Source of the DNA: an uncultured Christensenellaceae bacterium
Lineage (GTDB): Bacteria > Bacillota > Clostridia > Christensenellales > Borkfalkiaceae
DNA length: 64,000 nt
Reading direction: 5' to 3'
Assembly (NCBI GenBank): GCA_910589015.1
Contig: CAJUSA010000004.1
Span: 76,656 to 140,655 of the forward strand
Shown: positions 52,173 to 61,587 of the stretch, piece by piece
Layout of the letters: each line of letters begins with the position of its first letter
How positions within the stretch are numbered: position 1 is the first letter of the stretch
Notes under the pieces: generated by a model
What the model was told of the DNA's origin: nothing
The model's input: only the letters and a program-made list of their open reading frames with translations
Databases searched by the model: none
Program-made: the position numbers and the translations under genes

Positions 52173-53924
52173 ATGAAAAAGAAAGCATTGAGTTTATTGT
52201 TGTTGCCCGTCATGGCAAGCGGGTGTTTCGCGGGGTGCGCGCTCGGCGATCGGGGCGGCGCCGACCTCGGCGAATTGCCCGATTACGGTTATTTTCACCG
52301 CTACGACGAAACCGTGAAACTCTCGATCGGTCAGTTGGTCGATAAACAGAATTCCTATTTCGGCGACGAATACGTGGGCATGAACGCCGTGTACGATCTG
52401 TGGAACGAAACGCTGAACGCCGATTTAAGAGTCAAGTTTTCGGGGTCGTCTACCGATATCAGTACGAGCGTGAAGAACAACATGTACGACGACGATCTGC
52501 CCGATATCACCCCTTGCAGCGAGGTCATGTTAGACGAGTTGTACGAACAGGAAATGCTGCGCGATTTAACGCCGTATTACGAAAAATACGCTTCGCCGCA
52601 CCTCAGACAGATCCTCGAATACAACACGATCGATCCTACGTTCGACAGTTGGACAGCGGAAGAGAAGGAAAGCCGCAAGGTGCAAAACGTGCTTGCCTCG
52701 TCGTATAAGGGCGAAAGCCTTTACGCAATTCCCATGCTCATTGACGCGTATTCTTATCTTCCGTACGTCTATATCAGAACGGACTGGCTCAAAGCGCTTG
52801 CGCAAAAAGACTTTAACGACGAAAGCCGTTTTAAGGAACTGATGCCCAAGAGCAGCACGGAGCTCATCGAACTTGCCTACCGGTTCAAAAACGAGATCAA
52901 GGATCTCACGGGCTACCGCAATTCGGTTTATCCGCTCTATGTGAACGAAGAGAACTTTTTGTATCAGCTCTTCGGCGCCACGCACGCTTATTACGAACAG
53001 GACGACAACGGCGACTGGTATTACACAACGCACCGCCCCGAAATGCTCACGGCGCTCAACGGCGTGCGCCAACTGATCGCCGACGGCATTTACGACGCCC
53101 GTTATTTTTCGGAAACGAGCAACGCCTCGCAGGTCGTGAAAAACGGCGGGTGCGGCATCTATATCGGCAGATTCTGGCAGCCCTTGCAGGAAATCAACGA
53201 TACGGTTATGTCGATCGAGGGCGCTGACTGGGAAGTCGATGTCCTCTATGATGCGCAAGGCGAGATTATGCGGCCTTATTCCCGTCCGAATATTCAGCTT
53301 TATTACGTCGTTTCTGATAAATGCAAACATCCCGAGGCGCTCTTCTTTATGCTCAACCATATCGTGGAAGGCTGTTTCGACATCAACGCGCCTTACAGCA
53401 AAGCGCTTTCCGAACTCATGCTCGATCCCAAATATGCGAGCTGTTCGGGCGACATGTGGGAATGGGCACCCATTGTGTTCGACGCGCCCGATAAAAACTT
53501 TTATTCGAGCAGGGAAGTGCTGGCGGCGCTCGACGGCGAAGGCGATAAAGAGGGCATGATGGCGTCGTCTTACTTCGTTTACAACTGCATCGACGGCTGG
53601 CGCAAGAACCCGAATCCCAAGACGAACAACTATAACTGGATCTATAATAAAATTTACGCCGAAGTCGAGCCCATCGTCAAGAAGTACGACGGAAGAATCA
53701 ACTACGGCGGGTATCACGGCACGGCGACCGAACAGATGGTGGCGAAGGCGGCGACGATTTCCAACTATCAGCAGACCACCATGTTGCAGTTCATGACCAA
53801 GAGCACGCCGATCACGCAGAGCGAATTCGACGATTTCATAACGCGTCACCGCAACCTCGGTATCAAAGCCATTTTAGACGAACTCGATACATATTACAGA
53901 GATACATGGAAAAAGAATGCATAA
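52173..53924 (+). CDS. ABC importer solute-binding lipoprotein (LplA type)
   Basis: A 583-residue lipoprotein; lipid attachment at Cys18 (A-S-G-C) or Cys22 (F-A-G-C). The mature part follows the LplA pattern: MYDDDLPDITPCSEVMLDELYEQEMLRDL, then YAIPMLIDAYSYLPYVYIRTDWL and a C-terminal FDDFITRHRNLGIKAILDEL block. AGGAGGAAGAGG precedes the ATG. It is followed by two permease genes and is the third binding protein of the window. Confidence 0.88.
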   Translation: MKKKALSLLLLPVMASGCFAGCALGDRGGADLGELPDYGYFHRYDETVKLSIGQLVDKQNSYFGDEYVGMNAVYDLWNETLNADLRVKFSGSSTDISTSVKNNMYDDDLPDITPCSEVMLDELYEQEMLRDLTPYYEKYASPHLRQILEYNTIDPTFDSWTAEEKESRKVQNVLASSYKGESLYAIPMLIDAYSYLPYVYIRTDWLKALAQKDFNDESRFKELMPKSSTELIELAYRFKNEIKDLTGYRNSVYPLYVNEENFLYQLFGATHAYYEQDDNGDWYYTTHRPEMLTALNGVRQLIADGIYDARYFSETSNASQVVKNGGCGIYIGRFWQPLQEINDTVMSIEGADWEVDVLYDAQGEIMRPYSRPNIQLYYVVSDKCKHPEALFFMLNHIVEGCFDINAPYSKALSELMLDPKYASCSGDMWEWAPIVFDAPDKNFYSSREVLAALDGEGDKEGMMASSYFVYNCIDGWRKNPNPKTNNYNWIYNKIYAEVEPIVKKYDGRINYGGYHGTATEQMVAKAATISNYQQTTMLQFMTKSTPITQSEFDDFITRHRNLGIKAILDELDTYYRDTWKKNA

Positions 53925-53952
53925 GACGAACACGGCAGAGGGGGAAGAACGC

Positions 53953-54924
53953 ATGGAAGAATTAAATCAGGAAACAACAGTGCAGACTTCCTCCGCGCCG
54001 AAGGAAAAGGGGGCAAAACGCAAAACATTGCGCAAACGCCCGCGTTCGGGTTCGTGGCAGCTATACGTCATGATCGCCGTGCCCATCGCCTTCATTATTC
54101 TGTTCAGTTACGTCCCCATGGCGGGGATCCGTCTGGCGTTCGTCGAAAAATTTTATGTCAAAAAGGGCATCTGGGGTTCGCCGTGGGGCGGATTGAAGTG
54201 GTTTAAGGAAATGATGCTTATTCCCGATATCTGGCAGATTATCGGCAATACGCTCGCCATCGCGTGCATGAAGGTGTTTATCGGGTTTCCGATCCCCGTC
54301 ATCGTTTCGTTGCTTCTTAACGAAATGCACAGCAAATGGCAGAAAAAGACCATTCAGACGCTTATCTATCTGCCGTACTTCCTTTCCTGGGTCGTGCTCG
54401 GCAATATTATCTTTCAGATGTTCGGCTCGCAGGGCAGCGTTACGCTGTTGTTTGCCCGCATGGGGATCAAGCTCGACGTATTCACAAACGGCAATCAGTT
54501 TGTGACCATGATCGTGGCTTCCGATTTGTGGAAGGGATTCGGTTTTTCGACCGTCGTCTATCTTGCCTCGCTCACCAACATCGACAAAGGGCTTTACGAG
54601 GCGGCGGAAATCGACGGCGCGGGCAGGTTCAAACAGACCATTCACATTACGATCCCCGGCATCATGCCCATCGTCATGCTCAACGCCATTCTCAATCTGG
54701 GCAATGTGCTCAACGCGGGGTTCGAGCAGATTCTTGTGCTATACAATCCGTTTGTTTACGATAAAGCCGAAATCATCGATACCATCGTTTACAAAATGGG
54801 TATCCTGCAAAATCAGGAAGAGTTGTCCACCGCGATCGGGTTGACGAAAGGGCTGATTAACGCCGTTTTGGTGATCGGGGTGAACGTCGTTTCCACAAAA
54901 GTAACCGATTACAGGGTGTTCTGA
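53953..54924 (+). CDS. ABC importer permease (LplB type)
   Basis: A 323-residue membrane subunit. The ATG at 53953 has GAGGGGGAAG upstream; an in-frame ATG at 53917, overlapping the previous gene, would add 12 residues and is less well supported. LplB signatures: FSYVPMAGIRLAFVEKF, GSPWGGLKWF and the EAA loop EAAEIDGAGRFKQTIHITIP near residue 217. It forms the channel with the next gene. Confidence 0.88.
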   Translation: MEELNQETTVQTSSAPKEKGAKRKTLRKRPRSGSWQLYVMIAVPIAFIILFSYVPMAGIRLAFVEKFYVKKGIWGSPWGGLKWFKEMMLIPDIWQIIGNTLAIACMKVFIGFPIPVIVSLLLNEMHSKWQKKTIQTLIYLPYFLSWVVLGNIIFQMFGSQGSVTLLFARMGIKLDVFTNGNQFVTMIVASDLWKGFGFSTVVYLASLTNIDKGLYEAAEIDGAGRFKQTIHITIPGIMPIVMLNAILNLGNVLNAGFEQILVLYNPFVYDKAEIIDTIVYKMGILQNQEELSTAIGLTKGLINAVLVIGVNVVSTKVTDYRVF

Positions 54925-54925
54925 G

Positions 54926-55837
54926 ATGAAGAAAAATCAAACGGTAAAATCATCCTTAAACCGAAACCGCGAGTCGGTTGCCTATAAGGTATTCAAGTAT
55001 TGTAATTATGTATTCTTGTGGGCGCTTGCGGCGATGTGCGTGCTGCCCATGATCAACATTCTGGCGCTGTCGCTTTCCACGCGGCATTATGCCGACGCGG
55101 GCGTCGTGTGGCTGCTGCCCAAAGGGCTGACGTTCGAGGCATACCGCTATGTGTTCCGCAACAATATGTTCTTCATTACGTTGAAAAATTCGCTGCTCCG
55201 CGTAATCGGCGGCGTCCTGATGGCGCTGATCGTCAACGTGCTGTTGGCATACCCCATGTCGAAGAATCGCCAGGAATTTAAGGGTCGTCCCTTCTTCCTT
55301 GCGATCATCGTCGTGACCATGTTCTTTGCGGGCGGGCTGATTCCCACCTTCCTGCTCATGAAGAATTTGCATCTGTACGATACGCTCTGGGTGTATATTC
55401 TGCCCGGCGCGGTCAACACCTATTGGGCGCTGCTCATGATGAATTTCTTCCGCTCGATGCCCAAAGAGATCGAAGAGGCGGCAAAGGTGGACGGCTGTTC
55501 TTACTTCGGCGTGCTTGTGCGCATCGTTCTTCCTCTTTCCAAACCCGTGATCGCGACGATCATACTCTACGCCTTTGTAGGACATTGGAACAGTTGGTTC
55601 GACGGAAAACTTTATTCGGCGACAAGCATGAACTATCCCTTGCAAACGCTTTTATACGATATGTTGCAGACGCTTGTTTCTTCGAGCATGTCGCAGGCGG
55701 AAGCGCTTGAAAAACTCGGCGGAACGGCAGTTTCGTCGGCGCAGATCTTTATTACCATGCTGCCCATTATGATCGCATATCCCTTCCTGCAAAAGTATTT
55801 TGTAGACGGCATTATGCTCGGCAGCGTAAAAGAATAA
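54926..55837 (+). CDS. ABC importer permease (LplC/YtcP type)
   Basis: A 303-residue membrane subunit starting one base after the previous stop (coupled translation). Six membrane segments, an EAA loop EEAAKVDGCSYFGVLVRIVLP-like near residue 188, and the ending G-I-M-L-G-S-V-K-E. No ATPase follows; a perfect ribosome site then leads into the 1199-residue surface protein gene. Confidence 0.9.
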   Translation: MKKNQTVKSSLNRNRESVAYKVFKYCNYVFLWALAAMCVLPMINILALSLSTRHYADAGVVWLLPKGLTFEAYRYVFRNNMFFITLKNSLLRVIGGVLMALIVNVLLAYPMSKNRQEFKGRPFFLAIIVVTMFFAGGLIPTFLLMKNLHLYDTLWVYILPGAVNTYWALLMMNFFRSMPKEIEEAAKVDGCSYFGVLVRIVLPLSKPVIATIILYAFVGHWNSWFDGKLYSATSMNYPLQTLLYDMLQTLVSSSMSQAEALEKLGGTAVSSAQIFITMLPIMIAYPFLQKYFVDGIMLGSVKE

Positions 55838-55861
55838 CAGGATATGAAAAGGAGGTAACTT

Positions 55862-58800
55862 ATGAACAAAAAAATAACGGTGACGGCTATGTCGCTTTTA
55901 GCCGCAGTGACTGCGGCGGCGGGGGTTGTTTTTTCCGTTTCGGCTGAGGATACGCAGGTACCCATGTACGAGGCAGACAAAGTCTTTTCGCAGAATACCG
56001 CACCCATAACATACTTTAAGGACGGTTCGGTGCAGATCGGCAACGGCGACGGCTCGGACGATGCCGACAAATGGACGAACGCGGGGGAATATTCCTTTTC
56101 GACGGCGCCGTTTTCGATGACGTTCCGCATGAACGGCGTGCCGGACGACGGCAAGATTAAACGAAATTATTTCTTTCTGAACGAAGAGGGCTCGGAAAAA
56201 ACCGTCTGGTTCAACGTGCTTGTCGTTGCCGAAGGGGGGGGGTATTCCGTAAAAACCAATATCAACATCAAAGACCAGAAACCAATAGCGGATAACTATG
56301 TTTTGGCAACACTCACGGCAGGCGAGCTCATAAGCGAGCGGATTACGTTTACCTATCATGCGTCCGAAAAAACCGCAAGCATCGTCGTAGGGGAACGCCG
56401 TTCGGAATTCGATCTTAATAAAGCGGTAGACGGCAGCGAGTATCAGTACGGCGACGAATTGCCCGACGGCAACGTAAAACCCGCGCTGATGAACACGAAC
56501 GGCGGGATCGTCGTCGAAGAGATCAACGGTTCGAAATTTATCGCGCCCGATATCGAAGAACCGTTTGACGCCAAGGCAAATCTGAACAAAGACTTCATTG
56601 CGCTCGATGCGCCGATCGACGTTGAATATGCCGACCGCGGCATCGTGCTAGGCGCGCAAAGCGAAGGCGACTTTGTGCATGCTGCCGTCAACGAAAACTA
56701 TTCGTTCCGCGATACTCTCGAAGTCGTGCTGCGCTACAACGGCTTGCAACCCGCGGCTGCGGCGTCGAACAAGACGACGTATATCACGATCACCGACGGA
56801 ACGGACGGCGGAAAACAGATCACCGTAAAACTCTTTGCCTATTGCACGTCGGACGACGAGGCGGAGGCAAGTTATATTCTGCACGCCGCCGTCTATTCGG
56901 GGGAAGAAACGGACGGGCAGTATTATACGCAAAATCCCGTCAATCTGTTGCAGGATCTGAAAGATTATGCAGGCGTAGCCGTTCGCGTGCGCTACGAATC
57001 GGAAAATAGAAAACTGAAAATTTACGCGGGCGAACTCAACAAGCTCGTCGTCGACCTGACAAAGACGGCGGAAGGCGACGCGGCAGATACCGATTTTCTG
57101 CCGACGGCGAACATGGTGCCCGCATTTGAGGTGCAACACGGCGGAATCGTCCTCGAACGCGTCAACGATCAGAATTTTAAGTTTCATTATTCCGATTACG
57201 AACTCGGCTATACCGATAAGCGCGATTTCTTTACGGACGACAGCACGGCGCGCATTTCCTACCGCAACGCGGGCGTTCTCATCACGAATAACGACCGCAA
57301 CAACATGGATTATGCGAACGCCGCCGCAAACGCGCAGTATACGTCGCTGACGGGGAATATGATCTTCACGTTCCGCTTTGACGCGCTAAATGATTATATC
57401 GCCTCGATTCCGCTTACCGTGCAGAAGATGGTGCAGTTCGAAATTACGGACGCGTCGCACCGTAAACTTGTGCTCATGCCGTTTCTCTACAAGGCGGGCA
57501 ACGTATACATGCTTCACTGCCACATTCAACTTGTCGGATACGGGTTTGTTTATGAAAATTATTACGTCAATTTCGAACTTTCGGCGAGCGAGGCGGTGAG
57601 CGAGGAATTATGGATCAAATACGACAGCACGAATCTGGTCGTCGAGCTTGGATATCCCGATCAGTTTACAACGCTCGATCTCACAAAAGCATTCAGCGGG
57701 GTAAATCAGAAGCCCGCGCCCGATACAACGCTTTATCCCGCGGGCGAACTCAGACTCGAAAAGATCCTTGTGCAGTTCGGCGGCATCTATCTGCGCCGTT
57801 ACAATCAATTTTCCTTCGTGGTGGAAAACCCCGAAACGCCCGACCCCGTCGATCCGACGGTGACGTCTTACGGGCTCGAAGACCAGACGTTCGACCCGAG
57901 TCTGCGCTTTACGCCCGCGTTTGATAAAGGCGGATACGACGACGCAACGCTTGCGGTGTTTTTTAAGAAGAGTACAGATACCGAATACGTCGAACTGACG
58001 GCGGAGGACGGTGTTTACAGCGTCGAATTGGACGGGTTGGGGATCTATCAATTCAAATATGTGATTTCGTTCGACGGCGTGGAAATTTCCACGGTGAAAT
58101 CGGTATCGTATTCGAGCACGCTGTTCGAGGATATCCCGTCGCTCTTCACAAAGGTATCCGTCAAGATCGAAGAAACCGAACAGGGCATGAAACTCGATAC
58201 GGGTATTCCCGAAAACAACAGCCTCGGGCGCGCGCTCGGTCAGTTTTCCGTAAGCGGAAGGTCTACGGTAATCTTCCGCCTTGCGAATCTCTTCGAGTTC
58301 GTTCCCGGAACGCAGATGGCGAAGGAAACGTGGGTGGATTTTTCCGACGGCAAAAATGCCGTCTGGGTAAAGGTGCTTGCGTTTGCGTCCGATCAGACGA
58401 ACGGCGGATTCTGGGCGTATACGTCGATCATGACGTATAAAGGCGGGAACACGAGCGATCAGCAAATCGTAAGAGAAAACGTGCGCCTTAATTTCAACTT
58501 CGACGTGACGGGCGAACTCGATCCCGACGTATTCGTGGAAGTGTGTTACGAACCCGATAAGAATATGATTTCGGTCGGCAAGGCGGGAAGCGAACTTATG
58601 AGCTTCGACCTTTCGGCGGTGGCGGCGCCTTCCCACAATTATAATATCAACTTCGGGGTCACGTTCGGCGCGGCGTATATCACACAAATCAACGGCGTTT
58701 CGTTCGTAACAGCGCAGGAAGGGTATGAATTTCCCGCACCCGTTATAAACGAAGCGGCGATCCCGACCATCGTCATCGACGGCGACGAGATCGTCCTTCC

Positions 58801-59461
58801 CCAAAACCTTGTTTACGATATTTTCGACAGAAGGCCGCAGTATATGGTTGTACTCAAGGACGAAGAGGGCAACACCGTAGAACTCAAAGAAACCGAAAAC
58901 GGCATGTTGACGACCGAGCATATCGCCATCGGCAACTATACGCTCACGGTAACGGCGGTCAATGCGCGCGAAAAAGAAACGGTGAAAGAGTTTACCGTCA
59001 AAGTTATCAAGAAAGATCTGGAACCGCCCGTCATGACCTTTGCGCCCGACGCGTTCTCTGCTTACGAACAGGGCGACCGCGACAATAAGTTCATTACCAA
59101 GACGGGTACGGAAATCGTGCTGCCCGAGCCCATGCTCACCGACGACAGCGATCAGCCCGTCAGTTTGCAGATCACCGTGAAAAACCCCCGCGATCTTACG
59201 ACCATTCTTGCGGGCAATAAATTTACTGCCGAGATGATCGGCACCTACACGGTGGAATATATCGCGGCCGACGTTTCGGGCAAGGAAACCCGCCGGATTT
59301 ACCACTTTATCGTGCGGATCGACCGTGGCGACGAAGAAGAACCCGAAAAACCCGCCAAAAAAGGTTGCCGCGGCGCGGCGGAATCGGTGCTCGCCGTTGC
59401 GGCTTTGCTGGTCGCAGGCGGGGCGGCGGCGATCGTATGCGCCAAAAAGAAAAACAAATAA
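55862..59461 (+). CDS. Giant repeat surface protein with Gly-Cys C-terminal tag
   Basis: A 1199-residue exported protein (signal cut near S-V-S-A; AAGGAGGTAACTT before the ATG). Four related regions of about 200 residues lie at roughly 40-230, 235-440, 450-655 and 755-965. Each runs from an F-S-M-T-F-R-like strand pair to a closing G-G-I-V/Y-motif such as NTNGGIVVEEINGSKF or HGGIVLERVNDQNF. Ig-like segments fill 665-755, 975-1060 and 1065-1160 (the last DUF5011/HYR-like, GTYTVEYIAADVSGKE). The end is K-K-G-C-R-G, membrane segment, CAKKKNK. No catalytic motif: likely a long glycan-binding stalk. The long open frame on the opposite strand is a codon-bias shadow. A G9 tract occurs at codons 125-127. 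Confidence 0.7.
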   Translation: MNKKITVTAMSLLAAVTAAAGVVFSVSAEDTQVPMYEADKVFSQNTAPITYFKDGSVQIGNGDGSDDADKWTNAGEYSFSTAPFSMTFRMNGVPDDGKIKRNYFFLNEEGSEKTVWFNVLVVAEGGGYSVKTNINIKDQKPIADNYVLATLTAGELISERITFTYHASEKTASIVVGERRSEFDLNKAVDGSEYQYGDELPDGNVKPALMNTNGGIVVEEINGSKFIAPDIEEPFDAKANLNKDFIALDAPIDVEYADRGIVLGAQSEGDFVHAAVNENYSFRDTLEVVLRYNGLQPAAAASNKTTYITITDGTDGGKQITVKLFAYCTSDDEAEASYILHAAVYSGEETDGQYYTQNPVNLLQDLKDYAGVAVRVRYESENRKLKIYAGELNKLVVDLTKTAEGDAADTDFLPTANMVPAFEVQHGGIVLERVNDQNFKFHYSDYELGYTDKRDFFTDDSTARISYRNAGVLITNNDRNNMDYANAAANAQYTSLTGNMIFTFRFDALNDYIASIPLTVQKMVQFEITDASHRKLVLMPFLYKAGNVYMLHCHIQLVGYGFVYENYYVNFELSASEAVSEELWIKYDSTNLVVELGYPDQFTTLDLTKAFSGVNQKPAPDTTLYPAGELRLEKILVQFGGIYLRRYNQFSFVVENPETPDPVDPTVTSYGLEDQTFDPSLRFTPAFDKGGYDDATLAVFFKKSTDTEYVELTAEDGVYSVELDGLGIYQFKYVISFDGVEISTVKSVSYSSTLFEDIPSLFTKVSVKIEETEQGMKLDTGIPENNSLGRALGQFSVSGRSTVIFRLANLFEFVPGTQMAKETWVDFSDGKNAVWVKVLAFASDQTNGGFWAYTSIMTYKGGNTSDQQIVRENVRLNFNFDVTGELDPDVFVEVCYEPDKNMISVGKAGSELMSFDLSAVAAPSHNYNINFGVTFGAAYITQINGVSFVTAQEGYEFPAPVINEAAIPTIVIDGDEIVLPQNLVYDIFDRRPQYMVVLKDEEGNTVELKETENGMLTTEHIAIGNYTLTVTAVNAREKETVKEFTVKVIKKDLEPPVMTFAPDAFSAYEQGDRDNKFITKTGTEIVLPEPMLTDDSDQPVSLQITVKNPRDLTTILAGNKFTAEMIGTYTVEYIAADVSGKETRRIYHFIVRIDRGDEEEPEKPAKKGCRGAAESVLAVAALLVAGGAAAIVCAKKKNK
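56234..56242 (+). repeat. G9 homopolymer inside the 1199-residue surface protein gene
   Basis: Nine consecutive G encode Gly125-Gly126-Gly127. A slip would truncate the protein after the first tenth and remove its C-terminal tag. Confidence 0.95.
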
Positions 59462-59477
59462 TAAAAACGGCGGTTGA

Positions 59478-59509
59478 GAAGCGCGGAACCACGCGTCCGC
59501 GCTTCTTTT
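59478..59509 (+). terminator. Hairpin between the surface protein and GH36 genes
   Basis: A perfect 10-bp stem, GAAGCGCGGA (59478-59487) with TCCGCGCTTC (59496-59505), followed by TTTT. The stem is strong but the T-run short, so partial termination ahead of GH36 is likely. Confidence 0.6.
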
Positions 59510-59528
59510 ACCGTACATGGGATGAATT

Positions 59529-61583
59529 ATGGAAATTCAGTATCGGGGCAATACGCCTTCGGCGGTCAACGCAGGGATCCTCAGAATGGTGAAAGAATGG
59601 GGCGCGCAGGAAAAAGAAGGGGTATTGCCCTTCGTTTACACCGTTTCGGGCGGAAAATTCGGTGTCAACGCCTCAATGACGAACGCCTATCGGAATAAGG
59701 CGGAAGACGTGAAACTTGTTTACGGGGAATACGACGATAATTCGTTGCGCCTCGAATATCTTGCGGCCGACGCGCCGTTGAAAATCGTGTTGACGGCGGT
59801 TGCGGAACGCGAAGGAGTGTTCCGCCGCAAAATCAGTGTGGAAAACGTCGGCGGCGAGGTGGTGGAACTGACGGGATTTGCTCATCTATTGACGGTATTT
59901 CCGTACGGAAATCAACTCAAACAGCAGGATTTCCGCTTAAAGTATTGTAACCAGACGTGGTACGGCGAGGGACAGTGGCATGAGGTTTCCCTTTACGACG
60001 TCGGCGTGTTCGACGAAGGGACTGCGCCGCCCATGTCGTCGTTCGAGATCGGCGGCACGTCGACGCAGACCACCGCGCGGTTTTATCCCAATCTCTTTTT
60101 GGAAGATAAGCGCGACGGGAACTGTTTTTTCTGTGAGCTCGAGGTCGACGGCGGATGGCAGATGTCGGTCGGCACACACCGCGGTTGGTGGAAAGGTGAC
60201 GGCGTTTTAACGCTGTTCGCGGGCTGCGCGGAAGACCGCAGACTGGGTTTTTCTTATCCCTTACAGGCGGGTGAGCGCTACGAATCGGCTGACTGTGTTT
60301 TCGGGTATGCGTCGGGCGGGTTCAAAGAGGCGGTCAAACATCAAACCGCCGTTCGCCGTCTTGTTCGGCACTGCATTCCCGCGATACAGCCGATTGCGTT
60401 CAACGATTACCTCAACTGTCTTTGGTCCGATCCTTCCGAGGAAGTCTGCCTCGGGCTTGCGCGCGCCGCCAAAGAAATCGGTGCGGAGGCCTATGTGATG
60501 GATGCGGGCTGGTTTGAAAATCACGGCGTCGGCTGGTCGGAACAGCTTGGCACATGGGGCACGTCTTCCGATCGTTTCCCGAGCGGGCTTGCCTCGTTCA
60601 TAAGGCAGATCAAAGACATGGGGCTTGTCGCGGGCGTGTGGTTCGAGATCGAAGTCTGCGGTAAAGCAGTTGCCGATACCTTGCCGGACGAATGGTTCCT
60701 GCACGACGGCAGGGGCAGAAAGCTCGGCAATCCCGAACGCAGGTTTTTCGATTTCACTAACGCGGGCGCGGTAGGGTATCTGACCGAAAAAATATGCGCG
60801 CTTCTCGACATGGGTGTGCGCTTTATCAAAAACGACTACAACGACAGTTATTTCGGCGCGGGCGCGGAAGGGGCGGCTTATGCGCAGAAGAATCTGCGCG
60901 GTTTTTATCGGTTTATCGACAGTCTTTATGAAAAATATCCCGATTTGATCATTGAGAACTGCGGCTCGGGCGCCATGCGATCGGACGGCGGTACGCTGGC
61001 GCATTTCGCCATGCAGAGCGTTTCCGATCAGGATGATTACCGTTTATATCCTTCCATCGTTAAGGGCAGCCTTGCGAATATTCCCCCCGAACAGCTTGGT
61101 ATCTGGTGTATGCCGCACCCCGTGCACCTTTCGGGATGCGATATGAAACGCGGCAGTACCGACGAAGAGATCATCGTCTTCAATTTCGTTTCCGCGCTCG
61201 CGGGTGTACCGTATTTGAGCGGAAGGATCGATCATTGTACGCAAGCGGAAAAAGAACTGCTGAAAAAAGGCGTTGCGGTCGCAAAGGATATACGGAATTT
61301 CGTAAAACGCTCGCATCCCGAGTATCCCACGGGATTTTCCGGCATTACCAACCGCGACTGGGATGCGCTTGCGCTCTCGGACGAAGAAGGCGAAGAAAAA
61401 CTGTTTTATATCTGGCATTTAGAAGGCGCGCCGCAAAAGACCTTCCGCGGATTTGCAAATTACGACGTCAGTCAGATTTTTCCCCCCGCGCCCGTGCAAA
61501 TGCGCAAAGAAGACGACGAACTCTGCGTCACGCTGCCGAGACCGTATACCGCCGTGTTGTTACAGCTCAGGAAAATCCGTTGA
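59529..61583 (+). CDS. GH36-type alpha-galactosidase 2
   Basis: A 684-residue protein without signal peptide. GH36 signatures: YVMDAGWFENHGVGW near residue 325, FIKNDYNDSYFGAG near 434 (nucleophile Asp in KNDYN), IENCGSGAMRSDGG near 475 and QSVSDQDDYR near 497 (acid/base Asp). The KNDYN context differs from KIDYN in the enzyme at 42881, so the two may prefer different alpha-linked sugars. The ribosome site is poor, which together with the upstream hairpin suggests low expression. Last gene of the third operon. Confidence 0.87.
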   Translation: MEIQYRGNTPSAVNAGILRMVKEWGAQEKEGVLPFVYTVSGGKFGVNASMTNAYRNKAEDVKLVYGEYDDNSLRLEYLAADAPLKIVLTAVAEREGVFRRKISVENVGGEVVELTGFAHLLTVFPYGNQLKQQDFRLKYCNQTWYGEGQWHEVSLYDVGVFDEGTAPPMSSFEIGGTSTQTTARFYPNLFLEDKRDGNCFFCELEVDGGWQMSVGTHRGWWKGDGVLTLFAGCAEDRRLGFSYPLQAGERYESADCVFGYASGGFKEAVKHQTAVRRLVRHCIPAIQPIAFNDYLNCLWSDPSEEVCLGLARAAKEIGAEAYVMDAGWFENHGVGWSEQLGTWGTSSDRFPSGLASFIRQIKDMGLVAGVWFEIEVCGKAVADTLPDEWFLHDGRGRKLGNPERRFFDFTNAGAVGYLTEKICALLDMGVRFIKNDYNDSYFGAGAEGAAYAQKNLRGFYRFIDSLYEKYPDLIIENCGSGAMRSDGGTLAHFAMQSVSDQDDYRLYPSIVKGSLANIPPEQLGIWCMPHPVHLSGCDMKRGSTDEEIIVFNFVSALAGVPYLSGRIDHCTQAEKELLKKGVAVAKDIRNFVKRSHPEYPTGFSGITNRDWDALALSDEEGEEKLFYIWHLEGAPQKTFRGFANYDVSQIFPPAPVQMRKEDDELCVTLPRPYTAVLLQLRKIR

Positions 61584-61587
61584 ACAG

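Noticed and set aside
52566..53849. A 427-codon open frame on the minus strand opposite the third binding lipoprotein
   Set aside because: Shadow of the real gene; no ribosome site and a biased composition.
57608..59518. A 636-codon open frame on the minus strand opposite the 1199-residue protein gene
   Set aside because: It has no ribosome site or promoter, its translation is low-complexity and rich in Arg/His/Phe, and the plus strand carries a clear signal peptide, repeats and tag. Codon bias of the real gene keeps the opposite frame open.
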